Origin: Opitutaceae bacterium
Lineage (GTDB): Bacteria > Verrucomicrobiota > Verrucomicrobiia > Opitutales > Opitutaceae
Reading direction: 5' to 3'
DNA: 64,000 nt
NCBI GenBank assembly: GCA_028280945.1
Contig: JANQKV010000020.1
Span: forward strand, 20,698 to 84,697
Positions 45,111 through 53,069 of this stretch are shown in pieces. The translations under genes were made by a program, and so were the position numbers. Within the stretch, counting starts at the first letter, position 1. Each line of letters opens with the position of its first letter. The notes under the pieces are model-generated. The model had not been told where the DNA came from. It was given only the letters and a program-made list of their open reading frames with translations, and ran no database searches.

Positions 45111-46254
45111 CGACGAGAAATTCATGCAGCGGGCGCTCGACTTGGCCCGGCAAGCTTGGGGGCGGACCGCCCCCAATCCCATGGTGGGATGCGTCATCGT
45201 CGAACGAGGAAGGATTGTATCCGAAGGCTGGCATGCACGTGACGGCGAAGCCCACGCCGAGCGGGTGGCGCTTTCTCGCCTGGGAAAAAAAACTGCCCGG
45301 ACGGCCACACTCTACGTTACCCTCGAACCGTGTTCGACGCCGGGCCGGACCGGGGCATGTTGTGATGCCATCATTGCCGCCAAAATCAAACGGGTTGTGA
45401 TCAGCGCCATGGATCCCAATCCGGCGCATGCCGGAGGGGCGGTGGAGATTCTGGAACAAGCCGGGGTAGCCGTGACGGTGGGCGTCCTGGAAGACAGGTG
45501 CCGGGATCTCAACCTCGTGTTCAATCATTGGATATCCACCGGCTTGCCTTTGGTAGCGGCAAAAACCGCGGTCACCCTGGACGGCCACATTGCGACGCGC
45601 ACGGGTGAGTCCCAGTGGATTACCAACGAGTTCTCCCGCGCTGATGTGCATCGGTGGCGGCGGCTTTTCCCCGCGATCGCAGTCGGCGCCATGACGGTGA
45701 AGGAGGATGATCCCAAGCTGACGGCCCGGATGGAGGGGTCGGAACAGTGGTGCCCGATTCGTTTTGTATTCGATGGGCTGCTGCGAACGGTGGTGGATCG
45801 TCATCCGCCGAAGGTATATGCGGACGAGTTTCGCGATCGCACGATTGTGGTCACCACCCCCCACGGGGGACTCGGTTACGTCAGAAAACTCGAGGCCGCT
45901 GGAATCAAGGTATGGATCATCGAGTCGGATACCCAGCGCGTGCCCTTTCGATCCTTCAAACAACGGTGTGCCGAGGAGGGAATCAGCGGGGTGTATGTCG
46001 AGGGTGGTGCCAGCCTGATCGGGAATCTCCTGCGTGAACGCGAGCTGGATTATCTCTTCAATTATCGGGCGCCAATTCTGTTTGCTGATCAAAGGGCCCG
46101 GCAGGGGTTTGTGGGGCTGCGAACCGAGCGGCTCGCCGGTGCCGTGAGGCTCGCCGACGTGAGGCATGCCAGTTTTGGGGACGATCAACTCATGCGGGGA
46201 AAAGTGGTCTACCCGGAACGCGTGCAAATGGATGAGACGATTTTCACGAAATGA
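45097..46254 (+). CDS. ribD: bifunctional riboflavin-synthesis deaminase/reductase
   Basis: A 385-residue enzyme catalysing two steps of riboflavin synthesis: deamination of the diaminopyrimidine intermediate and reduction of its ribose. The N-terminal zinc deaminase (1-145) shows APNPMVGCVIV, the HAE motif near residue 52 and PCSTPGRTGACC near 77. The C-terminal NADPH reductase begins at AAKTAVTLDGHIATRTGESQWI, with VEGGASLIGNLL later. Length fits RibD (360-400). Its ATG lies within the end of the MBL gene, and its stop overlaps rdgB (ATGA), indicating tight translational coupling. No other rib gene is in the window. Confidence 0.95.
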   Translation: MSQPDDEKFMQRALDLARQAWGRTAPNPMVGCVIVERGRIVSEGWHARDGEAHAERVALSRLGKKTARTATLYVTLEPCSTPGRTGACCDAIIAAKIKRVVISAMDPNPAHAGGAVEILEQAGVAVTVGVLEDRCRDLNLVFNHWISTGLPLVAAKTAVTLDGHIATRTGESQWITNEFSRADVHRWRRLFPAIAVGAMTVKEDDPKLTARMEGSEQWCPIRFVFDGLLRTVVDRHPPKVYADEFRDRTIVVTTPHGGLGYVRKLEAAGIKVWIIESDTQRVPFRSFKQRCAEEGISGVYVEGGASLIGNLLRERELDYLFNYRAPILFADQRARQGFVGLRTERLAGAVRLADVRHASFGDDQLMRGKVVYPERVQMDETIFTK

Positions 46255-46865
46255 AAGACGAAGCCATCGAGATTTATTTGGCTTCGGCGAATCCCCACAA
46301 AATCAAAGAACTGCAGCAGCTCGCCGATGATGCGGGGGTTTGGGTCAATTTGCGACCTGCCAGCGACCTCGGTGGCATGCCTGAGGTGGTGGAGGATGCC
46401 GGGACGTTCCACGGCAATGCCCGCAAGAAGGCACGCGTGCTGCGCGGTCTCGCCCCACCCGACGCGTGGGTGATGGCGGACGACAGCGGAATTTGCGTCG
46501 ACGCGTTGTCGGGAGCACCCGGCGTTGAGTCGGCTTACTTCGCTGGGCCGGAAGGCGATGACAAAGCCAATCTGCAAAAACTTGTGCAGGCCATGTCAGC
46601 AGTGCCCACGGGCGAACGGGGAGCCCATTACCTGTGCCTCTTGCTGATCATCGATGGCGAGGACCGGGAACATGCCTTTGAGGGTAAATGCGAAGGACAA
46701 TTGGCCTTCGAACCGGTTGGGCAGGGAGGTTTCGGCTACGACCCGCTTTTCATTCCCACTGGTTACTCCGAGACCTTTGGGGTGCTGTCCGCGCAGATCA
46801 AGCAGGTGCACAGCCATCGAGCGAATGCCTGGACGCAGGTGTGCAACTGGATCAGACAGCGGTAA
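46251..46865 (+). CDS. rdgB: XTP/dITP pyrophosphatase (RdgB/HAM1 family)
   Basis: A 204-residue nucleotide-pool cleaning enzyme that hydrolyses ITP, dITP and XTP to the monophosphate. Motifs are the opening LASANPHKIKEL, FHGNARKKA, the metal-binding MADDSGICVDALSGAPGVESA, and GFGYDPLFIPTGYSETFG followed by SHRANAW near the C-terminus. The usual ATGNxGK opening is altered to ASANPHK, but the lysine is kept. It starts in the ribD stop (ATGA) and is convergent with the exported-protein gene, whose stop is directly adjacent. Confidence 0.93.
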   Translation: MKDEAIEIYLASANPHKIKELQQLADDAGVWVNLRPASDLGGMPEVVEDAGTFHGNARKKARVLRGLAPPDAWVMADDSGICVDALSGAPGVESAYFAGPEGDDKANLQKLVQAMSAVPTGERGAHYLCLLLIIDGEDREHAFEGKCEGQLAFEPVGQGGFGYDPLFIPTGYSETFGVLSAQIKQVHSHRANAWTQVCNWIRQR

Positions 46866-47591
46866 TCACATCCGCACTTCGACACCGTCAGGGAACTCAA
46901 AAGCGATCACGAGATTCTCGAAATCCGGTCCAATCTCCGGCAGGACAAAGCTGTCACACTCGAGGGTAAAAATGATGATGGGACCCGTGCCGAGGTCTGA
47001 AAAAACCTGCAGCACGCTGCGGACGGGATCGTTCTCTGCCTCGCCGTCAAATCGATACTCCAGCACACGCGTTCGTCCCCCCAGGACACGAATCATCTGG
47101 GTGTTGGCAGCTGAATCGTCATTGGTGATCAACCGCGGATTAGGGAGGTCACCCAGTGAACCCAGATACGCATTCCAGGAGGCGGTGTCCAGGTCGCGCA
47201 GAAAACTGGTGCGTCGAACCGCGGTCAGTCCAAATCGGGCACGATCGTCGAACTTGTGGGTCAGCTCATAGGTGAATCTGCCGGAGGGATCCTCTGACGG
47301 GATCCAGGATTCCATCGCATCAAAAGGAACCTGGATGGGATAAGCCGCCCCGGAAAATTCGATGTAGCGGATCGGCAATTCATCCCAGACGGCCATTCGG
47401 TCCGCTTGGCGAAAGGTGACCTGGCGGCCCAACACGGGCCAGTCGATCGCGGAGTTTGTTTTGATCAGGCGCAAGGGGTTTTCCAATACACGGGCATGCA
47501 ACGGCGCCCAGGCGGTGGTCCCGAAAGGTTGCGCCCAGGCCGCGACCGTGGCGATCAGCAACAAGGGGAAGGTAACAGCAGAATGTCTCAC
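46866..47591 (-). CDS. exported protein of unknown function at the end of the pilin cluster
   Basis: A 241-residue protein if started at GTG (MRHSAVTFPLLLIATVAAWAQ), which gives a clean signal peptide and a 14-base gap after the pilX-like gene. The ATG 21 codons upstream would overlap that gene and put a polar leader before the signal. The mature chain is beta-rich and has no domain recognised; note WDELPIRYIEFSGAAYPIQVP and FTYELTHKFDDRARFGLT. It is the last gene of the minus-strand pilin run and may assist the fibre, but only position supports this. Confidence 0.62.
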   Translation of the reverse strand: MRHSAVTFPLLLIATVAAWAQPFGTTAWAPLHARVLENPLRLIKTNSAIDWPVLGRQVTFRQADRMAVWDELPIRYIEFSGAAYPIQVPFDAMESWIPSEDPSGRFTYELTHKFDDRARFGLTAVRRTSFLRDLDTASWNAYLGSLGDLPNPRLITNDDSAANTQMIRVLGGRTRVLEYRFDGEAENDPVRSVLQVFSDLGTGPIIIFTLECDSFVLPEIGPDFENLVIAFEFPDGVEVRM

Positions 47592-47605
47592 GGAGCTGGG
47601 CGGAA

Positions 47606-49792
47606 TTACATCTTGGTGAAGGAAAGATTGGCGTCGCCCTTCAACGTGGTCCACTCGGATTCCGTGATGTCGCGATAGTCGAGCCGCCGAAAGGTGCGGA
47701 TAATTGGCGTTCCCGGAGGATAACGGCGTTGGGAGCCAAACAGGGAATTAAATCCCCACTCGCGTCGAGGGGCGCCATACTTGGACTGATTCCAGGTTCC
47801 GGTTGCCACCTCGCTCTCAAACAACGCCACGATGGAGCCACGGTAACGCAGGCTCTTGCCACTCCATCTCTCGTGGAACCGGGGATAGTTTTCCACCCCC
47901 CCGGAATATTGGCTGTTGCTGGTCCCCGTGGTGGAGACGATGCCGGTCAGGAAAGCGGCGGAGACTTCGGTATGATTTGCGTTGGGTCGTGAACTGTTAC
48001 TGCTGGTCAGGTCCCCGGACGGCACAACCTGGCCGGTAACGAAGTCGGTCGTATCCCAGGCGGATGAAAGAATACTGACGGCGTCCGCAATGATTGCCGC
48101 CGGAACTTCGTTGGACTCGGGCGTGGTCATATCGGAGAGATCAGACTGCAACGTGCCGTCGGCGTTGAAGTGACCCACGGTGTAGATGGCCGCATTGGTC
48201 GCGACGGAGATTCCTTCGGGCAGGAATGAATTGGAGGGATCGGAATCGCGGCGGTTGGGTAGATCGGAGGCGTTGAGCAACCGCACCGCCGTGCGGGCGC
48301 CTGAACCCGTTCCCTGGCTCACGGTTGTCGTCGCACTCGACTTGTAGGTCAATCCGCTCGAGGAGTATCCCGTAAGGGGTGATTCCACGTCGACATAAAC
48401 GACACCGTTCCAGCTCCCTTGCACCGCGGGATCGTCCAAATCCCAATCGGCGCCATTGACCGAGAAGTTCTCCGGGGCTCCGGCCGTTGCCGCCAGGACG
48501 GCTTCGCGCATGACCCCCATGTCGAAATCAATCGTGTTCACCCACTGGCGTTCCCGCCAATCATACATCCGGCGTTGGCTTTCGATCAGGCCGGCGGGCG
48601 GGGTGACGATCTTGTCGGGATTTGCAGAAACCCAGGTGGACCGGTTGGAGGCCGCCTTGAAATTGGTCGCCTCGGCCGGATCCCAGAACCCGAAGACATC
48701 GCCGTCGTTTTCCACCACCCAATAGAGGCCGGCTTTGTTGGAGAATTTTTGAGCCTCGACCGACGCATCTCCGGATGCATCAGGCGCCTCGATGAGATCG
48801 TGCGCCAGGGGGCCCGTGATCACGCCGGGAGGGGTTTGGCGCGAGATGCCGTGGGAGGAGTCCTGAACATAACCGTTCCAGGCCTGGGAGGCGATGTCGC
48901 GGAAGGTCTTGGTGGAAACACGGTCCTCGAGATTGGAATCGATGTAGCTGCCCACGGCACTTCCATTCACCGTCGGATTGTTTACCGTCAGCAGGTCATT
49001 TGAACCATCGCCGTTATCATCGACTCCGGTGGTAAACTTGATGTCTTTGCCGCTCGGTCGGGAAGAGGGACTGTTCTTGGTTCCGATGATGAAATCGGAA
49101 GCAGTTGTCATCGTATCGGTGAACGTGAGGCCTCCGCCTTCGGTGAGGTAGGACGATTCGTTGGAGTGCACGGGGCCGACAACCGTCATGTTCGGCCCGG
49201 GATGGAACTCCATGTCGAGGTTGTAGAAAATCGCATAATTAAACAGAGCGGCGTCCCGCACCTCGATGGACTGGGTCGCATAGGAGACGACCGTATCGAT
49301 GTTGTCCTGGGCGGTGGACTTGGCGATGAAACGAACCGACTGGGAGCCGACCGTCTGGCCGCGCAGGGGGTCGAAGTCATTGCCGGCATTGTTGGGATCA
49401 ATGAAGCGTCGAACCGGCTCGGAGACTTGGCTCACCCAGAGTTCCACCCCGCTTGAGCCCACGTTGTTATACTCGCCACTGCCGGTTTTTAGGAGAACCG
49501 GAAGACGGCTGGTGTGGGTCGTGATGGGCGAAGTTGAAAACTCGTTGGTCGAGAAATTCAGATTCTGGGTCAGTCTCGCCCGCGTCTCGGCGGCGGCATA
49601 CTCCAACGCCGCCTCGGCGGCATTCTTGGCCTCGAATCGAAGTCTGTTGCTGTGATTGAGACGGCGCTCCGTGAGCGTGTAGGACAACAGGCTGGCGGCG
49701 ATCGTGCCGAGGACCGTGGTAAAAATGAGCACGATCAGGATGACGGAGCCTCGTTCGAGCTGACGAAATGGGCGGCGGAATGCGAAGGTCAT
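47606..49792 (-). CDS. PilX-like large pilus-associated protein
   Basis: A 728-residue protein beginning with a PilX-type N-terminus: basic residues, then RGSVILIVLIFTTVLGTIAASLLSY, then a helix ending in NAAEAALEYAAAETRARL. It has no glutamate-5, as in real PilX proteins. The large remainder is beta-rich and extracellular in character. PilX relatives are minor pilins of about 160-200 residues, so this protein is three to four times longer, suggesting a big surface-exposed domain such as a tip adhesin. It follows the pilW-like gene by 12 bases. Confidence 0.75.
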   Translation of the reverse strand: MTFAFRRPFRQLERGSVILIVLIFTTVLGTIAASLLSYTLTERRLNHSNRLRFEAKNAAEAALEYAAAETRARLTQNLNFSTNEFSTSPITTHTSRLPVLLKTGSGEYNNVGSSGVELWVSQVSEPVRRFIDPNNAGNDFDPLRGQTVGSQSVRFIAKSTAQDNIDTVVSYATQSIEVRDAALFNYAIFYNLDMEFHPGPNMTVVGPVHSNESSYLTEGGGLTFTDTMTTASDFIIGTKNSPSSRPSGKDIKFTTGVDDNGDGSNDLLTVNNPTVNGSAVGSYIDSNLEDRVSTKTFRDIASQAWNGYVQDSSHGISRQTPPGVITGPLAHDLIEAPDASGDASVEAQKFSNKAGLYWVVENDGDVFGFWDPAEATNFKAASNRSTWVSANPDKIVTPPAGLIESQRRMYDWRERQWVNTIDFDMGVMREAVLAATAGAPENFSVNGADWDLDDPAVQGSWNGVVYVDVESPLTGYSSSGLTYKSSATTTVSQGTGSGARTAVRLLNASDLPNRRDSDPSNSFLPEGISVATNAAIYTVGHFNADGTLQSDLSDMTTPESNEVPAAIIADAVSILSSAWDTTDFVTGQVVPSGDLTSSNSSRPNANHTEVSAAFLTGIVSTTGTSNSQYSGGVENYPRFHERWSGKSLRYRGSIVALFESEVATGTWNQSKYGAPRREWGFNSLFGSQRRYPPGTPIIRTFRRLDYRDITESEWTTLKGDANLSFTKM

Positions 49793-49804
49793 GACGGCAA
49801 GGGG

Positions 49805-50629
49805 TTACCCGCGGGGGGTGATGGTGAAATTGTAGGTATTGGTGACGCGTTTTGCCTGGTAGCCGTGCAAAATCTTGGCCCGAACCAACACGCTGCGGTT
49901 TTGGAAATTCTCGAAGTAGAGTTTGTTGGTGGTGAGGCCCTCGAGGTCGTTCACGATGATCGGGAACTTCGCGTTCTTCGCCCAACTCCCGGAGGCAGCC
50001 GGCAGGATTGATTCGACGGTTGTTGCACCACTGAGCACCACTGGAAACGTCTGCCCCCATGGGGCCTGCCAGGTGGTGGCGCTGCCGGAACGATAATCGT
50101 TGGTGTCGAACGTGTAGATGGCGGTCTCGCCAGAATAGATGCGGTTGGGGGCGATCCAATATCCCACGATCCGCTCGACCGTAACCGTCATCAGGGAAGG
50201 ATTGTTGGTAGGGTCGGAGTCGTATAATCGGGAATCGTAATAGGGGTCGTTGTAGTAAACAAAAACGACAAAGGAACCCTGTTGGCCGGCCTGCAATCGG
50301 TCGGCCAGATTGACGGTGCCGTTGCCATTCAGATCGCGCCGCACAGTCGAGCCACCGAGACTTTGACTGTAAAAGCTCTCGTAGAGCACAAAGTAGTTCG
50401 AGGCCCGGGCGGTCTCGACCATCTCGTTGGTGAGATCGCGAATGTCACTGTTGATCAAAAGCTTTTGTTCACCGGAGTAGAGGTATTGGAAGTTGGAGAC
50501 AAAGAAAGGCACGACGCCCATCAATAGCAGGCCCATGATGGTCAACGTGACCAACAGCTCTGCCAGGGTGAACCCCCGTCGGCGGCGCGAAGCGGGGGCG
50601 GAGGCTGCGGGGTCAGAATGTGGCGACAT
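49805..50629 (-). CDS. PilW-like prepilin
   Basis: A 274-residue protein with a prepilin signal: RRRRG followed by FTLAELLVTLTIMGLLLMGVVPFF, cleaved after the glycine, with glutamate at mature position 5. The remaining part is beta-rich, includes the segment DLNGNGTVNLADRL resembling a dockerin/EF-hand-like calcium loop, and carries no cysteines. The start giving MSPHSDPAASAP is chosen over one 16 codons earlier; it overlaps the end of the pilV-like gene by 17 bases, indicating an operon. Confidence 0.8.
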   Translation of the reverse strand: MSPHSDPAASAPASRRRRGFTLAELLVTLTIMGLLLMGVVPFFVSNFQYLYSGEQKLLINSDIRDLTNEMVETARASNYFVLYESFYSQSLGGSTVRRDLNGNGTVNLADRLQAGQQGSFVVFVYYNDPYYDSRLYDSDPTNNPSLMTVTVERIVGYWIAPNRIYSGETAIYTFDTNDYRSGSATTWQAPWGQTFPVVLSGATTVESILPAASGSWAKNAKFPIIVNDLEGLTTNKLYFENFQNRSVLVRAKILHGYQAKRVTNTYNFTITPRG

Positions 50630-51194
50630 TGGAGCGAACGGTTCGGAGGCTGCCGTTTTGCGTGCGCACGGAGCCAAAGTTGTAGGTGGATTGGTAAAAG
50701 AGCACGATCTCGACCCCGTCGGCGGTGCCGCTGGTGTTGGAGCTCAGGTCGGTGAGCATTGGTCGAAAACGAAAGGTCAACGGCTGCCGGGGATTTCCCG
50801 ATTCGTCCTCGTCCAACATGATTGTTTCCGAGGCCCAGTCTCCATTGGCCAGCACGCCTCCTCCAGTGTCGGTGATGATCGTTCCGTCGCTGGCAGTGAG
50901 TTGCAGTCCGACTGTCCCGGTCGTATCCAGCGCCGCCGCTTGCAGCGTGGCGAAGTCGCTGCTGCGCATCTGCTCCAGATAGGCTTGGGCCAGGGTGAGC
51001 GCGGTATTGTTATAAACGGCTTCCTCCGAAGAAGCGCGCACCTGAAAGGTAAGGCTCAGCACGCCGAGCACCATCAGGCTGAAAATTGCCATGCCGACAA
51101 CAACCTCCACCAGGTTGTAAGCCGCCTGCCGGGTGGGGGATCGGGTGGGGGAGGAAACCGGATCTTTGCGAGAGCTTTGACCGTTCGGATGCAT
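50613..51194 (-). CDS. PilV-like prepilin with unusual cleavage site
   Basis: A 193-residue protein. After a 24-residue basic/polar leader comes AAYNLVEVVVGMAIFSLMVLGVLSL. Glutamate is at mature position 5 if cleavage falls between alanine and tyrosine (A|YNLVE), so the usual glycine at -1 is replaced by alanine. The globular part contains YLEQMRSSDFATLQAAAL and a beta-rich end, like PilV/type IV minor pilins. It is the first pilin gene downstream of the two-component pair, with a 90-base gap holding a 20-bp palindrome. Confidence 0.75.
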   Translation of the reverse strand: MHPNGQSSRKDPVSSPTRSPTRQAAYNLVEVVVGMAIFSLMVLGVLSLTFQVRASSEEAVYNNTALTLAQAYLEQMRSSDFATLQAAALDTTGTVGLQLTASDGTIITDTGGGVLANGDWASETIMLDEDESGNPRQPLTFRFRPMLTDLSSNTSGTADGVEIVLFYQSTYNFGSVRTQNGSLRTVRSNVATF

Positions 51195-51265
51195 CTGGCG
51201 TCCAACCTAACCCAAAAATCGCGAATCGGGCAGTGTCCTATGGGCCTGAAATGGACCCTACCGGT

Positions 51266-51285
51266 ATAGGGCCTATAGGCCCTAT
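51266..51285. promoter_or_regulatory. perfect 20-bp palindrome upstream of the pilin genes
   Basis: ATAGGGCCTATAGGCCCTAT is its own reverse complement. It ends at the first base of the response-regulator stop codon and lies 72-91 bases before the pilV-like ATG. The neighbouring bases add related half-sites: CCTATGGGCC at 51237 and ACCCTACCGGTATAGGG at 51256. No T tract follows, so it is not an intrinsic terminator. It is best read as a candidate operator for the pilin promoter, possibly bound by the adjacent LuxR-type regulator. Confidence 0.6.
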
Positions 51286-51944
51286 CAAGAACGTCGCTCG
51301 GGTTTCGATTGCGCGTAGAGCGCGGCGGCTTGAGCCCGGCGAGAGACATGGAGTTTCTCGAAAACCGTGCTCAGGTAGTTCTTCACGGTTTTCTCTGCCA
51401 GTCCCATTTCCGCCGCCACTTCCTTGTTGGTTTTACCTTCCGCAATGAGGGCCAGGATCCGGCTTTCCTGACGAGAAAGGCTGTCAATCAAGTCCCGGGT
51501 CGAAGGGACGTTTGAGCGGACCAGGGAAAGCACTCGGGCCGTAATCGCGGGATCGAGAATCGATTTGCCGGCATGCACATCAAGAATCGCCTGAATCAAC
51601 GCGGTGCCATTCACCTCTTTGAGCAGATAACCGTGGGCTCCGGCACGGATCGCATTGTCGACCATCTCTTCGTCTTCCACCGACGTCAGGATCAGCACGC
51701 GGGTATTTGTGTGTGAGCGGCAGATCTGCCGGCAGGCGTCAAAGCCGGTGCCGTCCGGAAGACGGATGTCCAGCAGCACAACGTCCGGTTCATGTTCGGC
51801 AACGGTGGCCAACCCGCTCGCGACATCGTGGCCTTCGCCCCTCAACTCGAGTTGATCGGAGCTGCCGAGCAGCGCCGACAATCCTGCCCGGACGACTTCG
51901 CTGTCATCCACGATCACAATCGAGACAGGCCGGAGGGCACTCAT
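51285..51944 (-). CDS. NarL/LuxR-family response regulator
   Basis: A 219-residue two-domain regulator. The receiver (about 6-125) has IVIVDDSE, the phospho-aspartate in VVLLDIRLPDG near residue 58, and LILTSVED. The C-terminal LuxR-type helix-turn-helix is LSRQESRILALIAEGKTNKEVAAEMGLAEKTVKNYLSTVFEKL near 150-195. It binds DNA as a dimer after phosphorylation. Its ATG overlaps the kinase stop (ATGA), and the start giving MSALRPVSI is used. Pilin genes follow downstream in the same direction. Confidence 0.93.
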   Translation of the reverse strand: MSALRPVSIVIVDDSEVVRAGLSALLGSSDQLELRGEGHDVASGLATVAEHEPDVVLLDIRLPDGTGFDACRQICRSHTNTRVLILTSVEDEEMVDNAIRAGAHGYLLKEVNGTALIQAILDVHAGKSILDPAITARVLSLVRSNVPSTRDLIDSLSRQESRILALIAEGKTNKEVAAEMGLAEKTVKNYLSTVFEKLHVSRRAQAAALYAQSKPERRS

Positions 51945-53017
51945 GGCCGTGATGCAGTCCGCCAAAGCACCTGAACGCAAGTGCCGTTGCCGGATGTGCT
52001 TTCCATGGAAAACACCCCCAGCGCATCCTCGGCGCGTCCCTGCATGTTGGCCAATCCGTAACCCTGACCTGATGCTTGGCTCGTTTCGAATCCTGTCCCG
52101 TTGTCGCGAATGCTGAGTTCGGCCCCTTGTTCGGTGTAGACCAAGTGAATCGAAATCCGGTTGGCGCCGCCGTGCCGCAATGCATTGCTGACCGCCTCGC
52201 GGGTAATTTGCAGCGACTCCGTCGTCTGCGCGTCGGACAGCTCCGCCACGGCTTTGTCCTCGATTCGCCAGTCCACGTCGAGTGGTCGTCCCGCCCGAAG
52301 ACTTTCAACTTCATCCGCCAGCGAGGCAGCCAGCGAATCACCGCGCACTGCCGTGGTCGAGAGCCCCTCGATGTAGGAACGAATCTCCGTGATGGTCTTG
52401 TTGATGAGCTCAACGCCTTTTTCGACCATTTGCCGGGACTTCCCCGGGTCCTTCTCCGCCAAGCGCTGGGCGGACTCCAAATTCAAGCCCACCGCGTAAA
52501 GCGACTGGATCACTCCGTCGTGCAGATCCCTGCCAATGCGGATTTTCTCCTCCAACGCTTGATTGAGCATGCGCAAACGTTGGCGCGAATCCTCCTCCGC
52601 CTTTTCGCGTTCGCCGCGTTCCAGGCTGATCTCCTCCTGCGCGCGGGCCGACGTGGCTGCGATCAGGGAGATGCTGCGCATTTCGCGTTCCCGCGCGGTG
52701 AACGGGGCCCGGGTTTCATTGGTCCGGTTGGGCCGCATGCCGAGGCTGAACACCAGCAGCACCAGCACGACCAGGGCCGAGGCACTCAAGGCGACCGTTC
52801 CCCGATCCAGCAGCCGAATCGCTGAAACAGTTTCCCCCGTTCGTTCGGCTTCCGCAACGGGCACCTCGATCCCGGTGAATGGCGCCACTTGCTCGTGCAT
52901 CGACCAGCGCATGGCCGACGCGGCAACGATCAATACCAGAAGGATGATCAGGGTGAACGCGAGAAGCCGGGACAGCGGGGTCATGCGGAACGCCATCGGT
53001 GGCAGGTTGCAGCCCAT
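51941..53017 (-). CDS. NarX/DesK-type sensor histidine kinase
   Basis: A 358-residue membrane kinase. A first helix (LLAFTLIILLVLIVAASA) and a second (VALSASALVVLVLLVFSL) enclose a short periplasmic segment of about 45 residues that could sense a signal. A coiled coil (ARAQEEISLERGEREKAEEDSRQR) leads to the HisKA_3 motif with the phospho-acceptor in RIGRDLHDGVIQSLYAVG near residue 167. The ATPase domain has ITREAVSNALRHGG, DNGTGFE and GYGLANMQGRAE. It pairs with the NarL-type regulator whose gene overlaps its stop. Starts at 52996 or 52984 are also possible; 53017 is the longest. Confidence 0.9.
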   Translation of the reverse strand: MGCNLPPMAFRMTPLSRLLAFTLIILLVLIVAASAMRWSMHEQVAPFTGIEVPVAEAERTGETVSAIRLLDRGTVALSASALVVLVLLVFSLGMRPNRTNETRAPFTAREREMRSISLIAATSARAQEEISLERGEREKAEEDSRQRLRMLNQALEEKIRIGRDLHDGVIQSLYAVGLNLESAQRLAEKDPGKSRQMVEKGVELINKTITEIRSYIEGLSTTAVRGDSLAASLADEVESLRAGRPLDVDWRIEDKAVAELSDAQTTESLQITREAVSNALRHGGANRISIHLVYTEQGAELSIRDNGTGFETSQASGQGYGLANMQGRAEDALGVFSMESTSGNGTCVQVLWRTASRP

Positions 53018-53069
53018 GCGTCAAAACCTTCGACAAGGTGGCTGCGGTCACTTTCGCTCATCGGCTCCC

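Noticed and set aside
44791..46227. A 478-codon minus-strand open frame opposite the MBL-ribD genes.
   Set aside because: It lies wholly over clearly conserved plus-strand enzymes and its translation shows no recognisable domain.
52563..53069. Upstream extension of the metG frame by 169 codons.
   Set aside because: It is antisense to the histidine kinase, and MetRS homology begins exactly at ATG 53070.
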